A stretch of 64,000 nt of DNA. Source: Protonemura montana (taxonomy: Eukaryota; Arthropoda; Insecta; Plecoptera; Nemouridae). Numbering within the stretch: the first letter of the stretch is position 1; every line of letters starts with the position of its first letter. Positions 1 through 9,729 of the stretch are shown here, in pieces. The stretch spans positions 14,756,001 through 14,820,000 of the forward strand of contig OX387606.1 in NCBI GenBank assembly GCA_947568835.1. Direction: 5' to 3'. A program made the translations under genes and the position numbers. The notes under the pieces are model-generated. The model was not told the DNA's origin and made no database searches. It saw only the letters and a program-made list of their open reading frames with translations.

Positions 1-840
1 AACATTCAATAAAATCCTATGCTATGTTTACTCTTATATTGAACGGTACCTGTCTCAAATATGAACTGAATTTCGAAATATATTTCCGTATTTGGTTAGC
101 AAACACTGCTTTTTCTGCTGAAAGAAGCTCGGAACGTGATGGACGATGAATTTATACGTTTATATAATTCAAAAGGGATGCATGTCTTACTCCTAAAATA
201 TAAAATCTGGTTTAACTGTTACGTCAACTAGAAGATAGAAGTAAAAGGACACGTCATAATTTCGAGAGAAATTGGCTACGTCACTGTTTTTTAAAGGGGT
301 CACATTTGTGAGATGTCCGAAGTTGCAAGTGGCTCGGTATCTAAAAGTAGCGGTCTCTTAGTATTTGACGTGATAAGTGAACACTCGTTCTCAACAACCG
401 GAGACCGAAAGACGGATTTGAATGTCACCGGCTGACACGACCCTAACGGACGATCCAACATGGCTGACTTTGTGTATGACGTTTGAATATTTCGACGCTC
501 GTTGCGTTCGTTATTCATTGAAAATTCAGCTCCATTGCCGGGTTTTTGTCCACTTCAAATGGAACACGTGCATTAGTTAATTGGGAGGGCGAGGAGACCG
601 ATCTCTTTTTCACCTCATGGAGGTCGGTGGCCTTTTTGCAAACTATCCGTTGGTCTATTTGTCTACCGTTCAGAGTTCACGACCGCTTGGAAGCCACTGA
701 GAGCAAGCACACTTTACAGTCACAGGTTTGCTGAGAGGATGAATGTGAAACTATGTAATTGATTCTAATTATTCTTGGGATGTGTTGTTCGATTTTTTTT
801 GTGTGAAAAATGTAAATACTGGCAGAAAATATATGTTCCT
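1..840. other. AT-rich non-coding stretch at left edge
   Basis: I see no recognisable exon, repeat or RNA gene here. The short open frames have no protein-like signature. If the acetyltransferase exon at 1979-2351 (minus) is real, its downstream exons should lie to the left. None with the family's acetyl-CoA-binding motif is visible here, so this is probably intron sequence of that gene. Confidence 0.5.
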
Positions 841-1213
841 TATTATTTGTGGTGTTTAACGACGCACTGTTTTGACAACTGGCCCTGCGGCACTGGTCTA
901 ATGGCGTCGGTGAATGAGTCGATGATGATGAGGATGATGATGAACCTAACCTAGCCTAGAAGGGAGGAGGGGAAACCCGGTGCCGGCACGTAGCCTACTC
1001 CTGTCGAAAAGCACCAAGGGGACCACCGGCTTCACGTCCCTTCCGAAGGACGGTACAACGCGAACAACAGGATTCCTCCACAAATCCATGCTGTCGAGAG
1101 GTTGATAAGCAAGGCGAATGAAGTTGCTGTACTAACTTTCATCCCTCCAACCTCTCTCCCGAACAGAACTGGTCATGTGTATAATGGTCACCCATTCAAT
1201 ACCTGACTCAGCG
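841..1213 (-). mobile_element. 5S rRNA-headed SINE, copy A, 5'-truncated
   Basis: The body matches the copies at 7772-8199, 19905-20338 and 35340-35868. Read on the minus strand it contains the 5S box C-like stretch GATGGGTGACC (one base changed here), the body with TCCTTCGGAAGGGACGTGAA, a TCATCATCATC-rich block, and the end ...TCGTTAAACACCACAAATAATA. The match stops just inside the 5S part, after CGCTGAGTCAGG. The part upstream (GGTTCTC...GATCACCGAAG), present in the other copies, is missing, so this copy is truncated at its 5' end. It lies downstream of the acetyltransferase exon in the same orientation, so it probably sits in that gene's intron. Confidence 0.8.
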
Positions 1214-1519
1214 TATATGTTCCTGAAGTGAGCAATTCGACGAAGTCGATTGGTATAATAGAGTACTCGTTTAATAGTGTATTGCTTTTAAGTACCTCGC
1301 TGTTGAATTAAAAAGTTTCTCCATTGTATTTGTTTAGCATTACAAAAGCTTATTATTCTGCAATTTAAACGTACAAATACGTTTTAAAACTAAAATCAGC
1401 ACTAATGTTTAGAAAAAAAAAAGGTGCAATTGGTTTTTAAATTATAGATAAATAAAAAATCCCGACGTTTTGTAAATTATGCCTGTTACTTCATCAAGAA
1501 TGAAACTTGAAACATATCA

Positions 1520-1767
1520 TTATTAGGTAAACTAATAACCTCTCAAAAATTGGTGCTCAAACAGGGACTCGAACCCCGATCTCCATCTTTGGTAGTTGTA
1601 GCTCTCAATGGAGCTTTGGACTTGACCTTTTTGAGAATTTGTTATTTTTTGTCAAAATCGACGTAATTAGTTCAATTGGTAAGAGCCTCACCCTCGAATG
1701 GCGGAGATCAGATTTCGAGTGCCCATTTGGGCATCAATTATTGAAAGGTTATTAAAGTTCCTAATAA
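1520..1767. repeat. Head-to-head pair of tRNA-like repeats (foldback)
   Basis: Two imperfect inverted arms (about 1520-1592 and 1704-1767) flank a spacer of about 110 bp. Each arm carries a tRNA TPsiC-like box B: GGGGTTCGAGTCCC on the minus strand at 1564-1577 and GATTTCGAGTGCCC on the plus strand at 1711-1724. The plus-strand copy also has a good box A, TAGTTCAATTGGTAAGAGCC, starting at 1668. Both arms continue into the same shared 3' sequence (GAGCACCAATTTTTGAGAGG versus GGGCATCAATTATTGAAAGG) and end near TTATTAGG. It reads as two degenerate tRNA-derived SINE units facing away from each other, or a foldback element built from them. Neither folds as an intact tRNA. Confidence 0.6.
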
Positions 1768-1978
1768 GAAAATACTTTGCCCGTTGCAAGTATTTGCAAT
1801 TTAAATCAGATTTCACAGGGTAAAGGGATTGTTTTTATGTTTGTTTTTTAATTAGAGATAAGGTGTGCCATAAGAGCTTAGAATATGTATAATTTTTACT
1901 TAGAAATTTGACAAGATAGCTTGCTCATTCTCCGGTTCTCCGCCAACAATTGTACACTTAACAACCCTAACATCTTAC

Positions 1979-2351
1979 CTCTGTAATCTTATCTTGATCC
2001 TCGATACACGATACCATCGTGATGTTAACACCAGCAATCTGAGTATTACCATCTTCGTCATCGACCAACGCAACCAAAGCCATGCGTTGGTTCAAATGTT
2101 TACGCCAAAACATTTGAAATTCTTCCACCGACTCAGTGTCGTCTGTGAAGTTGGTCGCGTCACAGATGAGTTCATCTCGTAGGAAAACTGTCGACATGTG
2201 AACGATGACGTCGTCGAACAGTTCGGGTGGACAGTCTTGGATTCGGAAGTGCGGACGCTGTCCATTCGCTAGGGTGTGTCGTCCGACGTAGTGCCGCCAA
2301 GTGGCCGGGTAAGGCACGGACGGGGGCCGCTGCCACATTCTGGCTGCACCC
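1979..2351 (-). CDS. GNAT-family N-acetyltransferase, first coding exon (partial)
   Basis: This exon encodes the N-terminal part of a GNAT-fold acetyltransferase resembling the uncharacterised and arylalkylamine-type acetyltransferases that are expanded in arthropods. The reaction would be acetyl transfer from acetyl-CoA to an amine; the substrate cannot be inferred. On the minus strand a good acceptor (TTTGTTCATTTCAG) ends at 2352 and a strong donor (GAG|GTAAGA) follows 1979. I take the start codon as the ATG at 2338-2336, 13 bases into the exon, giving MWQRPPSVPYPATWRHYVGR and then 100 more codons, open without a stop and ending in phase 0. Family-like features are FDDVIVHMSTVFLRDE (residues 41-56, the helix 1-2 region) and MALVALVDDEDGNTQIAGVN (86-105, beta strands 2-3). 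The acetyl-CoA-binding motif (Q/RxxGxG/A) would lie on a later exon, which I do not find in the window; the gene continues left. A 5'UTR exon should lie at higher coordinates. Family recognition is from memory of related insect proteins, not a search. Confidence 0.78.
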
Positions 2352-3371
2352 CTGAAATGAACAAACAACGGACAAACTTTTTATAAGGTGACGGGCATGG
2401 TTGGCGACCCGGGTAGAGGGGAGTTGATGTGGAAGCAGTTGACCTAGCGTAGAGTCCAGACGGATTGATCACTGGGCGATTATCTTTTTTAAGCTTGAAA
2501 GGAAATCGATTTTGGATGTTGGGAAAGGGAGGGTTTGGGAAATATTTGGGGAGAACGTGAAAGGTGTGTTTCGTTTTTTTTTTAGTCAAAGGGTATTGGC
2601 GTTTTAATGGCGGGGGTGTTTTTTAATGTGCGTGACTTTTTTTTTATTGTATTTTGTTGGTGATTTTTCATTACTTACGCTTTAGACAGCCAACAATTAA
2701 ATGCTTTTATATATAAATATTCATTAATTTTGTTGAATACTAAACAAAGCTCGTAAACCAAAAAAGAAAAGGGTTGTGGAAGCCACAATTCATATTTTAT
2801 GTATTTTGCGTATATGCGTTTGATTAAACCCGGTTTCTTTCGTACGCATGTGAATGTTTGAAACCGAAATAAAATATAAAGTTTCTTTATTAAGTACATG
2901 AATAATGCGTTAAGCGTAACAGGAAATATTTCTCGCTGCTTTATAAACCTGTACGCAGGGAAATTGGAAAATATGGTCGCGAGACGTTTGCATGTTTGAT
3001 AATAAAATGTCTCATCTCGACTCCGCATATCAAGCCAATAAACCAGGCGCATAATTTAACATAGGATGTTATCAAAATTTAAAAGCTTAATGGTAAAATT
3101 TAATAAATATATAATACTTACGAAAAGTATATTTCCTCGAATTTACATATAGGTAGCAGCACTACACGAAGCTAAAAATGAACATGGATATTGAAATATT
3201 GGTGTAATTTTTTTTTTGGCAGACACAATTTAATTCCTGTCAATTTGCAAATACTATAGACGTACAAGCGATGTTAGTGAAACCTATGAAGCTTTTTTCT
3301 AAATTGCCTTTCGTGAACTGAAGAGACCTTTTCCACGAAAAAAAAACTATTTTTTTATCGTACCTGATAAT
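2352..3371. other. Probable 5' intron/upstream region of the acetyltransferase gene
   Basis: The sequence is AT-rich. A minus-strand open frame (2675-3052) ends at a GTAAGT that would suit a donor, and another GTAAGT lies near 3118. Either could end an untranslated first exon, but the encoded peptide is unlike a protein and I do not call it coding. Confidence 0.3.
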
Positions 3372-3400
3372 CCCCCCCCCCCCCCCCCCCTCCCTCCCCC
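3372..3400. repeat. Poly-C tract (19 C, then C-rich)
   Basis: A run of 19 C at 3372-3390 is followed by TCCCTCCCCC. The G-rich complement could form a quadruplex. The length may be polymorphic or a sequencing artefact. Confidence 0.9.
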
Positions 3401-4227
3401 GCCACCACCTGTTCCTAATCGACCACTAAATGACTTGCGCAGTAATCGGCAGTCTACCGTTACTCTGACGAATTAATACATTGACGAAAATATTTTCAAG
3501 CAACCTAAATAAATTATGAACATGCGAGTGGGTACTTTATGTATTGATCCTTTCTCTATCCCTACTTTACATCGCGCGTAATGTATTTTCTAAAAGAAAA
3601 AGCATTTGGCAACACTATGCGGCAAGATGCGGTCTTTTCCCGAGAACTATTTCAGCCTCAAGCAGAGATTATGACCGAGCTGCATACGCACCGCTGGTCG
3701 CGTTTACGCACTTCTGACACGAGTCAGTTTTGATTTTGTTTTCAGGCGCTTGCACTCAGGCTTAATTATGAGGAGCACTTTTTGTGACCCCTTTGCTATG
3801 AATTATTACTGCTGCTAAATTTTAAGGTTCTGCAGCAAAGAAGTTTTTTAAAAACGAATTGATGCTGGAATTAATTTTTTGAGATGTGCAGAGGAAAATA
3901 AAAAATAAGCTTAGCAATATTTTAAAAACAAACTTGAAGTTTTAAACGTACACTACAGCAAAATCACTGCGCCGTTTAAAATCATTAGTGAATCACGGTT
4001 AATTATCGATAATCACGTCCTGGCAATGCTGACCGACGAAACGCCGATAAATTCCCCAAAAAATAAAACAATTATATCAAAAGTTCCGTCGTCCCGGCCG
4101 AAGCAAAGCAAGACTGAAAATATCGTACATCCGGTACAATTCGAATGGCCATTTCCGGTCGCGTCAGCATGGCACGGATGCGTTTGACGTGCTGATTGAA
4201 CGCTGAAAAGCGGAGGAAATCAGTTGG

Positions 4228-4280
4228 CGACGACGCCGCCGCCGCCGCCGCCGCCACCGACGCCGACGCCGACGCCGCTA
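4228..4280. repeat. (GCC)n followed by (GACGCC)n microsatellite
   Basis: Tandem GCC units pass into three GACGCC hexamers. This is an isolated GC-rich patch in AT-rich DNA. The same hexamer recurs at 4838-4962 and 46471-46500. The Ala/Pro-rich frames across it are by-products of the repeat. Confidence 0.85.
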
Positions 4281-4789
4281 CACCCCCGAACAGCCCGAGC
4301 AGCAGACATCGATTTTATCCCAAATATACATTTCAGCACTAGTCCCGCAAAACATCTGACACTAAGAATAAAAAAAAATCTACTTTCTATTTACCTGCTT
4401 TTCTATTTCTTCAAGCCAGACATCTCCGTCTTGCGAAGTGGTCAGCGTCAGACTGACTGGAAGAAAACAGGCCACTCAACATTGCACCCGTATGCCGTGC
4501 CCGCCGTGTTTTTCAAAACCAGTGCATGTCGCTAAACACTTCCGTATCTGCGTTATGCCAGCAAAACAAAGACGTCGTCGCGACTAGCCTTTACCGAAAA
4601 CAGGCCAGCATTCTTCGGAAATGTCTCCGAGTTAAAAGCTAAGTAGACTTGTAGCTACACTGACGCACCCTTAACGCAGGACGTCAAGACAACGAACAAC
4701 ACATTCTTGATAGTTTCATGACGACACACCACCCATCGGTATCAGTGACACGAAATCTGCGCTAATATTTTGACAGAAAGTAGCTTTGA

Positions 4790-5000
4790 CTGCGGACGCT
4801 TGGCGAGGTCCGACGCAACGCGGCACTAGGCGCGCCGGTCGACGCCGACGCCGACGTCTAGGAGCAGGCGTCGGCGGAGGCGACGGCGGCGGCGTCGGTT
4901 TGTTCGCATTGCAGCGAGCCGCCACGTGGCATGGCGGCGCGGCGACGGCGTCGGCGTCGGCACGCAGCGTTGTGCGAAAATCCATGCGGCGTCGGGTGGC
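4790..5000. repeat. GC-rich patch with GACGCC/GGCGTC hexamers
   Basis: The stretch is dominated by GACGCC, GGCGTC and GGCGGC units (for example GTCGACGCCGACGCCGACGT at 4838-4857). Frames on both strands are open and Arg-, Gly- or Ala-rich, as expected from composition, so I do not call a gene. A CpG-rich promoter or regulatory patch is possible. Confidence 0.6.
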
Positions 5001-5366
5001 TGTTCGTTTCACTGCGCAGGGCGGTCGGTTTGGATTTCAACTCGCATGGTAGATAGGCGGGCAGAATGTTTTATTTGGTTTTTATTTTCGGTGACGGTTT
5101 TATTCGGTTTTTATTCTGAATACTTGTATATGGACAGATTGGACAGTTTTATATCATTCTAATGTTCTTTTACTTTAATTCCTCGAGATTAGTTTGATTG
5201 AGAGGAAATATAAATTAACATGGTATAATATTTAGAAGTTAAAAAAATCTAGTCTCAAATAAACCTGCAAGTTTGTGGTGGTAAAGTTCAACTAAAATGA
5301 GAAAATCTGGAATCTCCAGTCGTTTTTACAATATTAAAGCGTACTTTTGACCCTAGAGTAAAGTTT

Positions 5367-5497
5367 GGTAAAACAGTATGACCACAGTATGACTTTGGTT
5401 AAAAAATTTGCTTTTGGTAAAATCGGACCCTACGGTTAAAATATATCCCTAAGGTAAAACAGGAGCGTAAGGTTAAATAGTAGCCATATGGTAAAAC
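5367..5497 (+). repeat. Degenerate 37-bp minisatellite (GGTAAAA/GGTTAAA)
   Basis: GGTAAAAC-type and GGTTAAAA-type heptamers alternate at 5367, 5397, 5416, 5434, 5453, 5471 and 5490. After the first interval of 30, spacings are 19, 18, 19, 18 and 19, so the full unit is 37 bp made of two half-units. Sequence between the heptamers is poorly conserved. Confidence 0.75.
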
Positions 5498-5499
5498 TT

Positions 5500-7771
5500 G
5501 ATTTAGGATCATCTATGCATACAGCCCTAAAAATAAACGGTTACAAAAATTAAATCAATGTTAAAAAATAAATCCTTTCAAAGCAGTCGCGGGCACTCCA
5601 ACAAACGTCTTGCCCTGCGTTTTAGAATTGAAATTCAAACAAATGTTGGTCTTAGATATTGCATTGTGCTTTATTTGTGCTACACTCTGAATTCGAACGG
5701 AAAGCGCATGAAAAAACCCTTGCAATTTTGCAAGAGCGCCTGGAATAATATACCATTGCGAAAAGAAAAATATCGTAGACACCTCGTGTGAACGACGACC
5801 TGACAAAAGAAATGTACTGAAAAGATGCTGCAGAGGAGAGTATTTCTATATCATATAGCAGGCGCACTGTAGGGCAATCAAGGAGGCTCTACTAAAGCTA
5901 CCTACTTTCTTATTTGATCTGTTTTACTGTTTGATTTCCTGTATCTTCAGTTCTGTGGTAGGCACCTTTGCCTGATGAGCGCTTTGTAAAAGGGCAAAGG
6001 TCATGTCCTGAAAATGAAGGCAGATTTTGAAGAAACTATGCCCAACGGCATGACTAAATGGATGAGCGTAGCGAGCCATGCGAATAACACTATGTTTGTT
6101 TGCTCTCAGATGGATTGAACATGAAGAAAATTTCAGTACACCTTCACAAAAAGTTTCACTCTACAACTGGCACTCTTTTTGAAAAAAAAAATTGAATGTG
6201 TAATCGTTTCTTAAATATGTTTAAAAACTTTTTAATCTGTTAGTACTAGAATTTTTTCCTTTTAAAAGTAGATTCAACTGGTTTTTTCACTCATCAAAAA
6301 GGATTTCAGTTCACGCGCTCATCCGTCAACGTGAAATTGTTTGCAAAGCGTTTGTCTACAAAAGTTACATAACCTGCAGTTAAAATGGTGGACTTCACTA
6401 TTGCACTTTGCCATTTTAAACAGTGCTCTATGATCTGAAAAAAGTTTATTTTGTACACACAATTTGAGGCATAACAATCCTACACTGAACTTCACAGCTA
6501 TTTTTCCTAATGTACCTACTTATGTGGTATTATTGGTCAAATACTTACATGTTATGTAAAGAATATAAAATGCACATTTAATGCTTCGAAAGCAGTCTTT
6601 TCCTCTGAGATCGCCTATTAAACTCCGGCACGCTCGCGGTGCGCTTGCTTGTGGGGGCGGCTAATTAATGGTGTTAATATGAGAGTGACGTGAAGTGCAT
6701 GCAGTTCTGAACTAACGGTATCAGAGATAAGTTGATTGTACTAAAATGAATTTATGCATGAAACAAACTATAGTGTGTCCCTTGTGTTTACTGTTTTTAA
6801 TACCGGTATGTTTATCATTAAATATATTTATATTGTAGACAAACAAAAGGCAACGAATTGAATTAAATATCACAATGAGGACGTCCGCGTACAAATTTTA
6901 CTGGTAAACAAAAATAAAAACGAGTATTTAGATAACTTTTATTATACAAATAATATTTTGAGTGACACTACAATACTTAAAATACCCTCTCAACCGACTT
7001 TAGCGTAAAAAAAAACTTTTCATTTATGGAAAATAATAATGAACACGCCGCGGAGTTCAATTCAAATATCATCGTGCATTTAAACTACCAGCATATATGT
7101 GATTTTCAACGCTTGAGTGGTATTCTACATCAGCAGAACGCTCAATTCAAAACCGACCTGTGACAACTAATGAACTTGTTTGAGAGATTAAATGTTCAAC
7201 ATACCGTAACCTAACTTATGGAAATCAGTATTGACAAGTTAGCCGCATATAGTCGATAGATTACCAATAGCGCAGGGTCCCTCGATGGTCTTGATTCACA
7301 TACATCATATAGGCACTACCATAGAATCTAACCTATATCATCAAGCAATACTACTAATTATTATTGGCTCTAGACAATGTCGTCGCCTAATGAGCAATCA
7401 AACAGAAACACGAATATGCAATCATGTACGAATCCACATTCGGAGTCGGCAGGGGACTTGGGCGTCGGTCGAAGTGAGCCAAGTGTGAGATGGGGTCTCC
7501 CTCGTCAAGGGCCGGTCGACGCAAAATCTTGTCACTTGGGAGATGGCCCGGTGTTTACATTGAATCACTTATCACAATAACACGCATGGGGTGGGCTGTG
7601 ACCGCTGAAGATTGGGTTTGTGTACAGTCTATAGAGGATAGAGATGATGGTTGAAATGTCCGCTGCGTTGGTGTTCGATTTTGAGGGAGATGAATAAAGA
7701 GATTTTGTGGCCATTTGTATGGTCACGAGATATGACTAGGGCTTTGCTAAAGTATACTTTCAGTTGCGTTG
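5500..7771. other. Non-coding stretch, nothing recognised
   Basis: AT-rich sequence with short chance frames only. I see no tandem repeat, RNA gene or convincing exon. Confidence 0.5.
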
Positions 7772-8199
7772 TATTGATTGATTAATTTGTGGTGTTTAAT
7801 GACGCACTGTTTTGACAACTGGTTCCGCGGCACTGGTCTAACGGCGTCGGTAAAAGAGTGGATGATGATGAACCTAAAATAGCCTAGAAGGGAGGAGGGT
7901 TTACTCGGTGCCGGCACGTAGCCTACTCTTGTCGAAGAGTTCCAAGGAAACCACCAGCTGACGTCCCATCCGAAGGACTCGAACAGCAGGATTCCTTCAC
8001 AAATACATCCCGTCAAGAGGGTGATAAGCAAGGCGAATGAAGTTGCTGTACTAACTTTCATCCCTCCAACCTCACTCCCTAACAGAACTGGTCATGTGTA
8101 TGATGGTCACCCATCCAATACCTGACTCAGCGAAGTGTTGCTTAACTTCGGTGATCTCACGAGAACCGGTGTTTCCAACACACCAAAACCGTTCGGTTA
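7772..8199 (-). mobile_element. 5S rRNA-headed SINE, copy B, near full length
   Basis: On the minus strand it starts at TAACCGAACGG (8199). A 5S rRNA-like head follows (TTGGAAACACCGGTTCTCGT, then GAGATCACCGAAGTTAAGCA, then GGATGGGTGACC), so the internal type 1 pol III promoter elements (box A region and box C) are recognisable. The body matches the other copies, including a shortened TCATCATC block and the terminal GTCATTAAACACCACAAATT. The tail is AATCAATCAATA, a short (AATC)n. A signal-peptide-like open frame on the minus strand (7747-8061) is an artefact of the SINE body. Confidence 0.85.
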
Positions 8200-8849
8200 G
8201 TTACGTTGTTGATGAATGCTGCTTTTTATTTGGGAGAAATTGCCTGGGGATGTGTAAAGAGCTAAGAAAAATATGAGAATACCACTTAAATTAGTAATAA
8301 CTAATGTCACAAAAATGCGAATTGCGACAGAAGAAAAAGAGGTAAAAACCTGAATACTGCAGACATGCAGACATGCTTTCAGTATGTTGTACAATTGCAT
8401 TAGTTAATGAAAGAGAAAATATCTACAGCGTTTGGCTCTAGAGCTTTGAAAACCGTATGAATTAACTTCTGAAAATTGTCGTTCATTTTTGGGGTTAGGA
8501 TGTCTTTTGAGTGATTTAAAAAACAACAAAAAAACGTAGGGGCTCATAGCAGTAAACACAAAATGGCAAAAAATCGGAGTAGCCGTTTGGCCGGTGAAGT
8601 TAGAGTTCAGACATACCTACGTATCCTCACAAGCAAATAACCACTAAAACAGAGAAGTAATTACTTTCTTTAGGCACTGTGATAGTAAAAGCGTTTATCT
8701 GAAAAAAAAAAGATACATGCAAGTGAAAGATTTACCGTGGTTGGTTTAAGTTCTGGACAAGCAGCCTCTTCCTAGAATCCAGGAATATCATTTTTGCGAG
8801 TACGATAACGCCAACCGAACCAGCAACAGGAGGCATGCAGATTGGAAAA

Positions 8850-8935
8850 AAATGCACCCTAACCGGGATATGAACCGATAGTCTCACGTAGCAAGAGATC
8901 AGAGGTCAAGAGCGTCTGGGTTCAAATGTGTTTTG
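8850..8935. repeat. tRNA-like box B motifs, fragmentary
   Basis: On the minus strand, CGGTTCATATCCCGGT (8877-8862) is followed by TAGGGTGCATTTTTTTCC, the same order seen in the repeat at 1520-1767 (box B, then GAGCACCAATTTTT). About 40 bp away on the plus strand is TCTGGGTTCAAATGTG (8915-8930). It is probably a decayed copy of that family. Confidence 0.35.
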
Positions 8936-9698
8936 TCTATATACTACCTTCCGGCGTGGAATTGCGGGATATTGAGGTGTTAATAGACACTCACACCACT
9001 CGAAACCTTCACCACTTGCTACCTTTGCTTTCACTGCTCACGAACGTCTAGAGTTTCAAATTTTACCGTGACCTTTCGAAGGCTTTGGGGCTGGTTATTC
9101 TGCTGACTACTGCGTGAAAATGAATTTTCGTCGTACGGATGATGTTTGGAGTCATAATTGTGTAACTTGTTCAGTATTCAGTAAATATTTTTGGACCAAG
9201 AGTGAGCTTTTTTTCGCATACTTGTAAGGATTCTTAGAATGAGAGATGCCCTCAGAACGCAAAGATATACTCTTAAATCCTCCAGATTCTGATGCTAGTA
9301 TCTTGCTTGTAATATACAACTTGCTTGTTGTGAACAGAGACAATAATCAATAGTTACCAATAAACACTATAAAAATCGGAATAATTTCGATTGGAAATTA
9401 TACTTAAGAGGGATAAAATTCCAAAATTGGTATGACACAAGAATAAACACGTTTTTTGTTTATAACGCAGTTCTAGGCTATACCATCGAGTGGTAAATAG
9501 TTCAAGGTTAGATGACCTTTGGCAAATTTGGCAAATAATGTAACTTTTTTCAAGTTTTATTTTCTTTATTGCTGTGCAACAATGACCCCAGACCGTACAT
9601 GCTCGCACACATTTTTGGAATGAGGGAGAAAAGAATAAGAAAATTAGTAGATGTTACATCTGAACTTTTCACTTTGATTTGTTCGTTTTTTACCGAGC

Positions 9699-9727
9699 GA
9701 CTTTTAAAAGACCCGCTTTTAAAAGTC
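9699..9727. repeat. Perfect 12-bp inverted repeat, 5-nt loop
   Basis: GACTTTTAAAAG, spacer ACCCG, then CTTTTAAAAGTC: a perfect hairpin. Each arm contains the palindrome CTTTTAAAAG. There is no T-run directly after it on the plus strand, so a terminator reading is not supported. Confidence 0.9.
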
Positions 9728-9729
9728 AG

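Noticed and set aside
3746-3787. Acceptor-like GATTTTGTTTTCAG followed by a short open frame (ALALRLNYEEHFL)
   Set aside because: Only 13 codons before a stop and no donor or partner exon; expected by chance.
4716-5052. Arg/Gly/Ala-rich frames on both strands
   Set aside because: Explained by the GC-rich hexamer composition, with no preferred frame or splice sites.
7747-8061. Minus-strand frame starting with a signal-peptide-like MKVSTATSFALLITLLTGC
   Set aside because: It lies inside the body of SINE copy B, whose other copies do not keep the frame open.
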